The position numbers and the translations under genes are program-made. From NCBI GenBank assembly GCA_036924085.1, contig JAVGWX010000007.1:35116953-35180952 (forward strand): 64,000 bases of DNA, given 5' to 3'. Shown here piece by piece: positions 30,080-41,100 of this stretch. The notes beneath the pieces are model-generated. The model did no database searches, was not told the origin of the DNA, and saw only the letters and a list, made by a program, of their open reading frames with translations. Origin of the DNA: Ariolimax columbianus (lineage: Eukaryota > Mollusca > Gastropoda > Stylommatophora > Arionidae). Numbering within the stretch: the stretch's first letter is position 1; each line of letters starts with the position of its first letter.

Positions 30080-30720
30080 ATCTTGTTCTTCTTCTTCTTC
30101 TTCTTCTTCTTCTTCTTCTTCTTCTTCTTCTTCTTCTTCTTCTTCTTCTTCTTCTTCCCGTCCTGAGCGTGAAGATCGTTGTCTGCCCATCTCTGCCAAG
30201 TTTGTCTAAGCTGTCATTGTCTGGCTTGCATTCTTTGTGATGGTCTATCCATTCCGTTCTCATGGATCGTTTAATGAGTGTCTTTGCTTCTTTATTGCTC
30301 GATGTCGAGTACGTGCCGCCACTTCCGGCTTTTGCGAGCTGAACTGTCTTCTGGTTTCCAAGGACTGCACACTGTGCTGGAATCCACTGTAAGACTAGAT
30401 CTGTTTGTTTGGGGGGAACAGCCACCCGATGTCATATTTTATTTCGTGTAACAGTCTATCTTGTTTTGGACTAGATGGATTGGTGTACGCTCCTAGAGTC
30501 CGATAGATTGAACGTTTTCTGAAGTTGTGTTTTGGCTTATAAGAATGTTGGTTGCTAGATGTACAGCTGTTGTTTCAGCTCTGAAATTGCTACAGGTCTC
30601 TCGTGCTGGTATGGAGCGGTCTTCTATGTCGCCGTTAGGGTGTGCCATGTAGATTCCAGTGTCCCCACTTTTTTCCCGATCCACCTGTGAACTCATGCAC
30701 CTCAGTCAATCCTTGGATCT
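29691..30720 (-). pseudogene. RNase H LINE fragment carrying a huge GAA expansion
   Basis: The minus strand reads GDTGIYMAHPNGDIEDRS, then NFRAETTAVHLATN (RNase H with catalytic E), a gap, and DLVLQWIPAQCAVLGNQKTV (the GNxxAD motif, changed to GNQKTV so the last catalytic Asp is lost). It continues TTIFTLRTG, the start of the Cys-tail region. There the coding sequence is replaced by (GAA)n. The first catalytic Asp motif is degraded. Confidence 0.75.
29836..30159 (-). repeat. (GAA)n/(CTT)n array, about 320 bp
   Basis: Over 100 CTT/TTC triplets on the plus strand with interruptions CCTCTT, CGTCTT and a recurring TAATCTTGTTCTT at about 29946, 30006 and 30079. The recurrence shows internal duplications. 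It produces meaningless poly-Arg and poly-Phe frames. Confidence 0.95.
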
Positions 30721-30905
30721 ACAATGCTGATTGGCAATGCCCAGAGTTGAGACATTTAGACCAATTATTCTTTAAATGGTCAGTACACTTCCAAACAAGC
30801 AGAAGTGTTCCGATCTATGTACAACAGACATTCCTCAACACAAGCGTGCCTTCACTTTGAACCCTGTTAAAAATTCATCGAACTTAGTCATAGTGTTCTT
30901 TTCAA
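30721..30905. other. Unassigned DNA
   Basis: Probably LINE flank. Nothing specific seen. Confidence 0.4.
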
Positions 30906-31780
30906 GTTTTGTTGTTTGCGAATGCCCACAATGAGTAGGTTACTCTTTGTACGTCCTAAAAATGACGTTAAGTGGCGATTTGCAGAAGCTTTCCTCACAT
31001 CCCGAGCGTGCTGATGAAGGTGGACCGGGGTCCTCCAGGCGGTTGTGTTATGCTTGGCTTGATCTACGTGTCACTCACTACTACGGGGGATCACGTCGAT
31101 TCCCCACCTCACTAGCCAGGCTGCCATGAAAACAGCCCGTTTCCAGGGAGGGCTACTAGGAAACCGGGGTGAGGATCTTGGCCAGTATATTTTGTCTGAC
31201 CCCTGACTAACACGTCTGATCAGTAAGGTGTGCCTGACCCTGACTAACATGTCTGATCAGTAAGGTGTGCCTGACCCTGACTAATATGTCCGATCAGTAT
31301 GTTGTGCCTGACCCTGACTAAAATGTCTGATCAGTATGTTGTGCCTGACCCTGACTTACATGTCTGATCAGTATGTTGTGCCTGACCCTGAATAACATGT
31401 CTGATCAGTATGTTGTGCCTGACCCTGACTAATATGTCCGATCAGTATGCTGTGCCTGACCCTGACTAAAATGTCTGATCAGTATGTTGTGCCTGACCCT
31501 GACTTACATGTCTGATCAGTATGTTGTGCCTGACCCTGACTAACATGTCTGATCAGTATGTTGTGCCTGACCCTGACTAAAATGTCTGATCAGTATGTTG
31601 GGCCTGACCCTGACTAACATGTCTGATCAGTATATTTTGTCTGACCCCTGACTTACATGTCTGATCAGTATGTTGTGCCTGATCCTGACTAACATGTCTG
31701 ATCAGTATGTTGTGCCTGACCCTGACTAACATGTCTAATCAGTTTGTTGGGCCTGACCAGATGTTAGTCTCTCTCCCCAT
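30906..31780 (-). mobile_element. 37-mer SINE-like element with expanded array
   Basis: On the minus strand the element ends in a GTTGTT-complement tail near 30912-30922. The plus strand reads GAATGCCCACAATGAGTAGG, CACATCCCGAGCGTGCTGAT, and CTTGGCCAGTATATTTTGTC, then the array and CCTGACCAGATGTTAGTCTC at the far end. The layout matches the complete copy at 55439-55795 except that the internal 37-bp unit is amplified to about 15 copies. Confidence 0.8.
31185..31765. repeat. 37-bp tandem array of the 37-mer element
   Basis: About fifteen units with core CTGATCAGTATGTTGTGCCT then GACCCTGACTAACATGT. The period is 37 bp. Each unit contains the perfect palindrome CTGATCAG. Variants (TTACATG, TAATATGTCCG, TAAAATG) recur in the same order, which suggests block duplication. 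Confidence 0.95.
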
Positions 31781-31785
31781 GACCA

Positions 31786-32065
31786 GAAGTAATGGCAAAC
31801 AGAGCTTGGGGAAAGAACACGGCAACAACCAATACAGCGGGAAATTTGGAAGAGAAAGTGGGGATGGATAGGACACGCTCTCAGAAAGCAGTTGGACTAG
31901 ACTTTCCCTTGGGATTGGGCCCCACAGTTACATATGGCTAGGAAGTCAGTTTAATCGGAGCCTCGTGGGTCGAACTCAGGAAGACGGCACAGAATAGGAG
32001 CAGATAGAGATGATCTGTAGCGGCCCAGTGCTCGAAGGGGAACCAGCCAGATAAATGATGATGTT
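31786..32065 (+). pseudogene. RTE-like LINE 3' terminal fragment
   Basis: The plus strand encodes WKRKWGWIGHALRKQLD near 31840-31895, the 'WxWIGHxLRK' tail of RTE-like LINEs. It ends in an ATGATG-rich tail (about 32055-32080). A related end is split at 45735-45790 and 46515-46640. Confidence 0.7.
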
Positions 32066-34090
32066 AATGATGATGATTATCATTTTACTAGGGATGATTT
32101 TTAGATGTTTCATATTCTATTCCATAGTTTTCGAAAATAGTTTATAAAGTAAACGGTGAGTCCTCTCCTATGAGTTCGGAGTTGGCGATTAAGTCCATGC
32201 AGGCACAGAATCCCTTTTACATATGCTCCATTTAAGGTCAGAATTGGACATGTGATTGTCAGTTATTTTTTGTCTTTTCGCACAGTATGTTTTCTCCGCG
32301 CCTCAGAGATCCTGCCCTCCTCGGCCATGGAGCCACCCCTGATGGTGGTTCTATGCTGTGCCGGGAAATCATTGAGATCAGTGTTGAAGCGTGTCAGATA
32401 TATTTTGAGAGACTCTTTGAAGCGCTTCTTTTACCCACCGACCAGACGCAGGCCGTATTTCAGCTCACCGCACATTAATTATTTGGAGATGTGATTGTCT
32501 GGCATGCCCACCTGATCTGGGTCTTCTGCAACAGTGTAGGGATGCTCGGCATTTTGAGGATTCACTACCATTGTATTTTCAACAATCTATGAAGGCAGCT
32601 TGTATGAAAGTGGTATACTGTTCTAACGTGCCTGCTGTACATAATCCACTGGCATACAGAAGGGTGGTGAGCTCGTCGGCTCGGTAGACTTTGGGTTTCG
32701 TATCAAGACTAGGACCCATCCGATCCCACACGCTGTTGCGCAGCCTCCAAAAAAGCAGCACTGGGGGCAGAGGTAATGGTTTGTTTCCCTGGAGAGAGTG
32801 CTGCCATAGCTTATGACAAGGAGAAGCGATGACATCCTATCAATAATAAATGAACACTTTGGATTATAAGAGCAGACTCTAGCTATCCGTCCCAGGGGAA
32901 ATAACTCGTTTTCAACAGCTGTTCTCTAGTTTGCCCCTGAATAGCCACGGTTGGGAAATTACGAGTAGTAGGAGTGATCTGCTCTTCCTGATGATATAGA
33001 TAATGCAGACTATTATATTATGTTGTTATGTTATATTGTACATAATCGTTACAAGCGTAAATTAATTTACATTTTCACGTGGACACTTTATTTTATGTTG
33101 ACAACCATGTTACAAGTTTTGTATAGAAATGTATTGTAAATGTAATTTTAAATACTTTAGATTAGTTGGGTGTTTTTTATGTCAGTTTATATTGTGTGTT
33201 GTACGATACTGAGGGAGTGTAGATGTAGCCCTTCTGACTACGAAGGCATGCGTTCAAAACCTCGGGAAGGCAACGTGTATCAGGTAGAATGTGTTTACGT
33301 TCTAGATAGAACACTATATTTCTGGCCACAATCTTCTCTAGCATCTTGCCATAGACGTTCTATAGAATGATTACTCAATGGCTACTGATGTTGTGTAAGA
33401 CAAAAGCGTATACGTATATATACGTGCTTACATTGGTGGGTTCATACGTGCATGCTTACATATGTGCGTACATACATGCTTACTTACATGAGTGCGTAAA
33501 TACGTACGTACACACATACACGTGTACCTGGAAGACCTGTTTGTTTAAAAACAGACCACCAAAACCAAAATAAATTATAATAAATCAAAATCAGAACTGC
33601 TAATTGAAATTAAATGAAAAGACGATAATAAATATTCATTGAGCATTCACTCGGGAACGATATCATAAAAAATCTTATGACAACAGGACAAATCGAAGAC
33701 AAGAAAGGGATAGGAAGACTGAGAAAAACGATATGACATGGCATTGCAAACTGGATGGATAAACAGATAACATCAGAAGTGCCGAATTGCTCAAATAATA
33801 CCGTATGTAGTTTTTGAAGGAAATGATCACGCCACTAGGCATAGCACTTGATGATAATAAATACATGTATTATCATTGTTCACAGGGAGGTGTGGATTTG
33901 TTTTGTTACATGCTAATGCTCATGGCATGCGTAATTGTGCAGAGACGCAGACTCTGGGTAAAGCACATTTTCTTGTAGCATTTGTACTTCCTCGGTCTCT
34001 CTCCAATGATGTCCATCAACAATTTAAAATGTCTGCCTACGCGATTTTGCAGCTTTGCGATGTTCAACAATGTAATGTGTAGACGGTGCA
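32066..34090. other. Unassigned DNA
   Basis: About 2 kb without a recognised family. The region near 33400-33530 is rich in TACATAC/TACGTAC. Small open frames near 32252-32494 show no domain. Confidence 0.5.
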
Positions 34091-34575
34091 GGAGCGATCA
34101 CAATAGGTGTGTGTTGACTTCAACATGGGCAACCACAATAGGTGTGTGTTTACTTCAACATGGGCAACCACAGTAGGTGTGTGTTTACTTCAACATGGGC
34201 AACCACAGTAGGTGTGTGTTTACTTCAACATGGGCAACCACAGTAGGTGTGTGTTTACTTCAACATGGGCAACCACAGTAGATGTGTGTTTACTTCAACA
34301 TGGGCAACCACAGTAGATGTGTGTTGACTTCAACATGGGCAACGACAATAGGTGTATGTTGACTTCAACACGGGCAACCACAGTAGGTGTGTGTTGACTT
34401 CAACATGGGGAACGACAATAGGTGTATGTTGACTTCAACATGGGGAACGACAATAGATGTGTGTTGACTTCAACATGGGCAACCACAATAGGTGTGTGTT
34501 GACTTCAACATGGGCAACCACAGTAGGTGTGTCTTGACTTCAACATTGGCAACCACAGTAGGTGTGTCTTGAGTC
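34090..34575. repeat. 35-bp tandem repeat (13-14 units)
   Basis: Units contain ACTTCAACATGGGCAACCAC then AGTAGGTGTGTGTTT, at a 35-bp period from about 34117 to 34540. Variants GGGGAACGACAATAG and GTTGACTT/GTTTACTT are clustered. Confidence 0.95.
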
Positions 34576-34599
34576 TACATAGATGATCACAATATGCGT

Positions 34600-35125
34600 G
34601 TGTGTACAATATCGACAAAGACATACTGCTTTCATTCGCTGATATATATGAAGCTTGCTATTTTTCTTACCATTTATGCCGTTAAGCGACGTGGGGAGCT
34701 TAAGTAGTCTGTCCTGCGTAAAGTGGGTTGCGATGGTCAATGTGAAACCATGTTATTGCACAATTACTCTAATGCTATCTATCCCTGTTGTGCTGTAACC
34801 AAATCTACCAGGTTGAGTGGCCCATGTTTTCTACTGATCCACATAGTTTCTGTTTTCTTCTCGTTAATTCGCATATTCTATTTAGCACAGATAGTCGCAA
34901 GCGCGTCCATGTGATTTTGCAGCTTATTTTCATTGTCGTACAACAGAAACTGATCTCCTTCAAAGAGTAATAAAGGAACATAAGCTAAAATTGAAATCTG
35001 TGAAATTATGAGCAAAAATATTTCAGAATGTAACTTGATGCTTATGGTCCTTTCACATTTGAATGGTTGTGGCGTTCTGATCCTAATGGACAAACAGGGG
35101 CTACTGAGTTTCATTAAAAACTAGA
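34600..35125 (-). pseudogene. RTE-like LINE RT fragment
   Basis: The minus frame 35114-34878 reads FEGDQFLLYDNENKLQNHMD then NMRINEKKTETMWISRKHGP (34900-34830). This is the region from the active site (FADD changed to FEGD) to the palm end. A later part, about 34800-34690, resembles 35860-36000. It is broken by stops. Confidence 0.7.
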
Positions 35126-35139
35126 GGTACTAGGTGATG

Positions 35140-35798
35140 ATGGATGGAAACATGGAGAAACACGTGCTACTTTTCGGAGACGCACTATCTGTGGTAGCAA
35201 CGTATGGAAGCCGACAACAATTCAGATCTGAAAGAACTATGTGATGTACTCTCTAAACTATGGGTCCGATTCAGGAAGGGGTGGTTCGATGCATTCCTTC
35301 TCATAGCAGCATAAGCTATCAGGCGTCTGGCATTCTGGCTAGAGATGGCAGAAGGCTGTCTTAACCTAATATTTGTATGTCTTATATGATGAGGCCAGGA
35401 GGTTTATGGGGTGCAGATACAAGAACTAGTGGTTAGCGCAGAATCAAGGTCGACTACAGAATGACGCTTATACAAGTTTAACAGATCTGAACAGGTGGTG
35501 ATTTTCAGACACCACCCCCCCCCCTCCCCCTCCACATGGCACAACATATTTTGATACTGCCTATTCGGCTAGTTCAAATTAGAATATACCAATGATTGTA
35601 TCTGCAGCACTGACAAAATAACTGCTGCACGAGTTACAGAAAAGGCACATCCTGTCCCAATCCAAGACAAGCTTTATGGAGCTGTCGATGGCCACATGTA
35701 GACCACTGCTTTCTTTACAGATATTTAAGTTGACGTCTGAAACGTATGAAGAAGAAGAAGAAGAAGAAGAAGAAGAAGAAGAAGAAGAAGAAGAAGAA
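35140..35798 (+). pseudogene. RNase H LINE 3' end with (GAA)n tail
   Basis: Pieces in order are DNNSDLKELCDVLSKL (about 35215), SEQVVIFR (about 35485) and VPIQDKLYGAVDGHM then TTAFFTDI (about 35655-35730). The last closely follows the C-terminus of the CDS at 2-1138 (LQDKLYGSGES ... TAAFFEKI). The tail is a pure (GAA) run at 35744-35798. It is heavily decayed. Confidence 0.75.
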
Positions 35799-36110
35799 TG
35801 AATACTAGTACCATGATATTCCAATGACGTCTCTAACACTTGATTAGTTCAGTCCAGTCGCCCATACACTTGTGGTGGTGAACGGAGTGGGGAGCCTAAG
35901 TCGTCATTCTTGGGTCAAAGTATGTTGTGTCGGTCGTTGTAAGTCCGTGTCATTGAAGGATTGCTCTCATGTTATCTATCCATTACCCGCGATGTCTCCC
36001 TCGTGCTATGAAGCCGGAACCTCTCGTGTTATACGCGTGCATTGGGAGTTGATCAGGCGACATTCTCATAAGATGAGCGAACCAACGTGTTTTCTGTCTT
36101 GATAATTATT
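35799..36110 (-). pseudogene. RTE-like LINE fragment
   Basis: The plus-strand sequence GTGGGGAGCCTAAGTCGTC, followed by ATGTTATCTATCC, parallels 34693-34790 of the RTE-like fragment. It is therefore probably the same LINE region, in minus orientation. No motif is clean enough to place precisely. Confidence 0.45.
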
Positions 36111-37380
36111 CCTACCATATTTCTAATATCTTCATTTGTTATTCTATCTCTGCTAGTGACACCGATGACACTTTTTTATATATTTCATTGTACGAGTCGT
36201 TATTTTCCTCTTTTGAACCAGGAATAAGTACCAAGTCTAACACTTCATCCCCGGCAGCAATACCTGATATGAAACTACTGTTATCTTGACCTTTAGCATG
36301 CCTTTCATTTGACAGAGTAAACCAACTGGTATAACTTGAGTGGCAACATTCGCTGAGACATATAATGTTGCAATAAATCTGAGCTAAATTGTTTTATGTT
36401 TGCTAGAAGAGCCCAGATTTATCCCACGGCTAATATTTCTGAACTGGCTGTAATGAAACCACGACCAGAACGCAACAATAGCTGATTGATTACCACTTCC
36501 ATTCGATCTTTGTAGATGAATATTATAAATATAAATGACTGGTGGAGCATGACACTTACGTCTGCTAGGATAGGTGGCTGTCAATGAACGTATATAGCCC
36601 TTGTGAATAACGCGGCTTACGACTATAAAAATAGGGTGCTTTGTTTACGAGCTATAACAAGATTTTTTAAGCAAACCCCTGGCGAAATGTCATTTTCTAA
36701 ACATCTTTGTAAGTTTCATAGATCGATTTATAAAACAAGGTAAACAACAGAATCAGGACACATATAACTATCGGGAAATATGATAGTTAATGCAGTCAGT
36801 ATACAATGAAGGTAAATTAAAAAATTACCGCAGTCGATTTAGAGGTTCCCTCCAGATTAGATCGCCAATGGTTTTTATAGCCCTTTTCTGCACGTTTATA
36901 TCGTTTTTTCTTTCTTAGTTGTTTTACCTTCTATGTCAATTTTAGTTGTGGCTGTTGTTGCTTTTCAATCAACTCCGTCTGTTTGTTTTGTATTTTTGCT
37001 TAACTACATTGCTATGTTTCACTTTTCAGTGGCCACCTTTCAGAAGAACTAGTTCGGCGGAACGTTCCGTTCCATCCAGCTCTTTCTTTCGTGCTCGCGC
37101 ATTATGTAGGTAGCATCGCTAGCAAATATATGGATTTAGTAGGAAACATGTTAACATTTCCACAGATCAAACCTTAATAAGAAATATGTCTCATGTAGCT
37201 ATTAACTATTAACTATGAGGGCCGTTGTTGAGCGTCGACTACGCGGTCAGACATTGAATAATGAGCCAGCGTTATAGATGGGTTTGAAAGAACAATGTCT
37301 AAAACTGTCGATATATTATGTGCAATTCATTATCTAATTCTGGTAAATATTGATACTTTAAATACAAAACAAGCAACATG
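36111..37380. other. Unassigned DNA
   Basis: About 1.3 kb of AT-rich sequence with nothing recognised. Confidence 0.5.
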
Positions 37381-37910
37381 TTTGAATTCCACAGTGCAGT
37401 GTGGGCAGTACAACTAAGTACCATCCATAACTTGTTTGGGTTCCACAGTGCAAGGTGGGCAGTACAACTAAGGGTCATCCATAATTTGTTTGAGTTCCAC
37501 AGTGCAAGGTGGGCAGAACAACTAAGGGTCATCCATAACTTGTTTGAGTTCCACATTGCAAGGTGGGCAGTACAACTAAGGGACATCCATAACTTGTTTG
37601 AGTTGTACAGTGGTAGGAAGAAAGTACAACTATGGGTCATCCATAATTTGTTTATTCTTCTTGTTCTTTTTCTTCTCCTTCTTCTTCTTCGTCGTTGGTT
37701 CTCAATCTCCCGATGCCAAACCCTGAACAAGGCTTTGCAAGTAGCAGGATGTAGTCTGGAGAACGGAATGCGTTGTGTCGCTAGTTTACAACATGACTGC
37801 GATATTTGCACCTTTCGGTCAGACACATTCGATTTCGGCAGGTAATTTGTTAGAGGTGTGTAGTGAAAAGACGTTCTAACTAGGTGTCATCCATGATTTG
37901 GATGAGTTGT
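37381..37910 (+). repeat. 54-bp tandem repeat, interrupted by a SINE
   Basis: Five units at 37381-37652 contain TTCCACAGTGCAAGGTGGGC then AGGGTCATCCATAACTTGTT, at a 54-bp period. A degraded unit (GGTGTCATCCATGATTTGGA) reappears at about 37881-37905, after the SINE. The SINE therefore landed in an existing array. Confidence 0.85.
37644..37851 (-). mobile_element. GAA-tailed SINE, short form
   Basis: The insert 37653-37842 is flanked by TAATTTGTT (37644-37652 and 37843-37851). The minus strand starts CCTGCCGAAATCGAATGTGT and ends in a CGACGAAGAAGAAG tail. It has the CTTTGCAAGTAGCAGG (plus-strand) variant that marks the short form. Confidence 0.88.
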
Positions 37911-38539
37911 GAAAGGAATCAAATGCGACCAGGGATCACCATTAAAAGACATACACAAAATTATTTATGTTTTAGTCCTCACCTCCCACATGTCCATTTC
38001 TGTCGATTTTGGTTGACAATCTCCACCCACCCACCTCCCCCACTCCCGCTCCCTACCCCACCCCTACATCGTTATGGACGTCCCCTCCACGTGGTCTTCG
38101 TTAACAAAACTCAACATTAAATGTTATAGTCACTCACATATACTTAACTAGGCTTAGTTTAACTTTCAGCAGTGGTAATGAAGGTTTTACAAATAGTTTG
38201 ACAAAATTTGAAATCACCACAGTTGAGATAGTCGTTGCCAGAGAGTTAATATACTATGCCAGTTGTTTCCTATAGATACAGGAGCATTGACGTTTGTGAA
38301 CATCTCCGCATTATAGATTTCGAGTCTAGAAATATTGGAAGGGCTGACAAAAGAGACACAATCAGATATTTGATTTATCTGCAAAGTAAGAAGCTTCCAA
38401 AGATAAGAAATGTCCGTTAATCTTGATAGATTGAAATCTGTCGGAAAGTTGCCATGTGACGTCCACTTTAGTTGCCTGGTTACTGATCCAGCGGCGTGTA
38501 GGCTCCTGCCCACAGAAGAAGCTCTTTCCTTAGACCGAC
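37911..38539. other. Unassigned DNA
   Basis: It contains a C-rich patch at about 38020-38070. Nothing else is recognised. Confidence 0.5.
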
Positions 38540-39215
38540 AAGTGGCAGACGTTCAAAAAGATGGTAATCAACAGTTACAGGTTCATAAGGGTGTGCACAG
38601 ACGGCACTTTGAAGTATGTTCTGGTTGGATTCGTTCAAGGGACTACTAAGTTGTATATGTTGAGTGCAAAGTCAGAAAATCGTGATTTGAGCTCTCCTTT
38701 TCAGGAGGTAAATGTTATCTTTGGGATGTGGTATGGTCATGTGTTTGTAGATTTCTCTCCTAGTATTTCCCATTGCCCATCTAGTCAACCATCTGTTTGC
38801 AATCTTCAACAGGTGTTTGACTTGTCTGTAGGGTTGTTGATATGTATTGTTATTCCTGGCCTGATCCCTTCTTAGACAGTCTGTCTGCCTTGTCATTGAC
38901 AGGTGTATTTGAGTGACAAGAGGTCTATTGTATAACTACTCTGACTTCATCGGCTGTGAGAAGTTGGTTGGCATCTAGAGATATATTGATAAATTCAGGC
39001 TTACAATGACCACCATCTTGCAGAGCTTCAAGTGCTGATAATGAGTCTGTAAAGATGACGATGCTTTGAGCTTTTGATGGAACAACTTTCAGATAGACGA
39101 TACGACAACCTTCGCTCTACCTGTGCTAGCACCTGCTCGATGGCAGAACTCTTGCCTTGTACATAATATCAAACTGTACCTGCTTTAACGAACGAGCGAG
39201 CTTGTAACATTCCAA
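38540..39215 (-). pseudogene. RNase H LINE fragment
   Basis: The minus strand reads IVIFTDSLSALEALQDGG (about 39060-39005, catalytic D), HCKPEFINISLDANQLLTAD, then NDKADRLSKKG (about 38890-38860, last catalytic D). RAQITIFRLCTQH follows at about 38700-38650. Stops separate the parts. The family differs in detail from the LINEs at 1-1163 and 6600-11163. Confidence 0.7.
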
Positions 39216-39470
39216 CAGTAAAAGAACACAGAATGCCCAGTATCCATACCCTTCGCAATTAACTAAAAGAGACTGAACACCTATGGGTATGTCTAGAGTG
39301 CAGTGATATGGATTCTTAGGAACAGTTTAGAACAGAATGCCCAGAGAGTAAAGAAGTCACGTGACATTAACAGCAGTTCTTCGTGTGCCATCTGCTGGAG
39401 TGAGCGTTCACAGGTCTCAGTAACCGATGATCTTTTGAGCATTTGACTGACTTTCCTCTATTTCCTGAAA
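39216..39470. other. Unassigned DNA
   Basis: Short stretch. Nothing seen. Confidence 0.4.
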
Positions 39471-40728
39471 AAAGACTCTGTGTCGTTGTGACGTTTTGTG
39501 GTTGTATCGTTGTGACGTTACGTGGTTGCGACGTGTCGTTGTGACGTTGTATCGTTGTGACGTTACGTGGTTGCGACGTGTCGTTGTGACGTTGTGTGGT
39601 TGTATCGTTGTGACGTTACGTGGTTGCGACGTGTCGCTGTGACGTTGTGTGGTTGTGACGTTACGTGGTTGTGACGTGTCGTTGTGACGTTGTTTGGTTG
39701 TATCGTTGTGACGTTATGTGGTTGTGACGTATCGTTGTGACGTTGTGTGGTTGTATCGTTGTGATGTTACGTGGTTGCGACGTGTCGTTGTGTGGTTGTA
39801 TCGTTGTGACGTTACGTGGTTGCGACGTGTCGTTGTGACGTTGTGTGGTTGTATCGTTGTGACGTTACGTGGTTGCGACGTGTCGTTGTGACGTTGTGTG
39901 GTTGTATCGTTGTGACGTTACGTGGTTGCAACGTGTCGTTGTGACGTTGTGTGGTTGTATCGTTGTGACGTTACGTGGTTGTGACGTGTCGTTGTGACGT
40001 TGTTTGGTTGTATCGTTGTGACGTTGTTTGGTTGTATCGTTGTGACGTTATGTGGTTGTGACGTGTCGTTGTGACGTTGTGTGGTTGTATCGTTGTGACG
40101 CTATGTGGTTGTGACGTGTCGTTGTGACGTTGTGTGGTTGTATCTTTGTGACGTGTCGTTGTGACGTTATGTGGTTGTGACGTGTCGTTGTGACGTTGTG
40201 TGGTTGTATCGTTGTGACGCTATGTGGTTGTGACGTGTCGTTATGACGTTATGTGGTTGTATCGCTGTGACGTGTCGTTGTACGTTTTGTGGTTGTGACG
40301 TGTCGTTGTGACGTTATGTGGTTGTGACGTGTCGTTGTGACGTTATGTGGTTGTGACGTTATGTGGTTGTGACGTGTCGTTGTGACGATATTTCGTTGTA
40401 TCGTTGCGACGTGTAGTTGTGACGTTGTATAGTTGTATTGCTGTAACGTGACGTGGTTGTGACGTGTCGTTGTGACGTTATGTGGTTGTGACGTGTCGTT
40501 GTGACGTTATGAGGTTGTGACGTGTCGTTGTGACGTTATGTGGCTGTGACGTATCATTGTGACGTTACGTGGTTGTGGCGTGTCGTTGTGACGTTATGTC
40601 GTTTTGACATGTCGTTGTGACGTTATGTGGTTGTGACGTGTCGTTGTGGCGTTATGTCGTTGTATCGCTGTGACGTGTCGTTGTGACGATATGTCGTTGT
40701 ATAATTGTGACGTTGTGTTGTTGTGTCG
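39471..40728. repeat. 53-bp-based array rich in TGACG and ACGTGG
   Basis: The array is built from two related blocks, CGTTGTGACGTTGTGTGGTT GTAT (24 bp) and CGTTGTGACGTTACGTGGTT plus GCGACGTGT (29 bp). They commonly alternate as a 53-bp dimer and become irregular after about 40050. TGACGT, a half CRE/ATF site, occurs in nearly every block and CpG is unusually frequent. Confidence 0.9.
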
Positions 40729-40955
40729 TTGCTTACAGCACGGCTAAGATATATGCGTCTTTCGGCCCAACACGACCGGTTTCAGAACCTCAATTTTTGA
40801 ATCAGCTTTGCCTTTCCATTTCGTTTCATATTTTCTTAGTCAGGATGCATGATTGCAGTCTGTTTCCATGACCGCCACCTGGAGACGGAATTGAGTTGTG
40901 GTCAGCCATGAGTCGCTGGTTGCTGTCAGCTCATTCACTGCTGCATCTTGGCCCC
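40729..40955 (-). mobile_element. Old, degraded GAA-type SINE
   Basis: Plus-strand pieces GCGTCTTTCGGCCCAACACG and GGTCAGCCATGAGTCGCTGG and CTGCTGCATCTTGG follow the order of the long SINE in reverse. It is diverged and has no visible target duplication. Confidence 0.6.
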
Positions 40956-41100
40956 TACTTATTATCAGTCAAGATCTCTTTTCCCGTCGTCCATTGTCTC
41001 TGTCCCCAGCATATTACAACGTTTTCAGCTTCTGATTTATCCTCCTCATTTTTCAAGTATCGCAGCAATACTGGTTTTCTTTCGGAAGGGTGAGAGATAT

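Noticed and set aside
29682..30425. A 247-codon Arg-rich protein
   Set aside because: Poly-Arg comes from the GAA/CTT tract. Only the first ~90 codons are genuine, as LINE RNase H remnant.
34090..34575. CRISPR-like regular repeats
   Set aside because: This and the other arrays are head-to-tail tandem repeats without unique spacers, in a eukaryotic genome.
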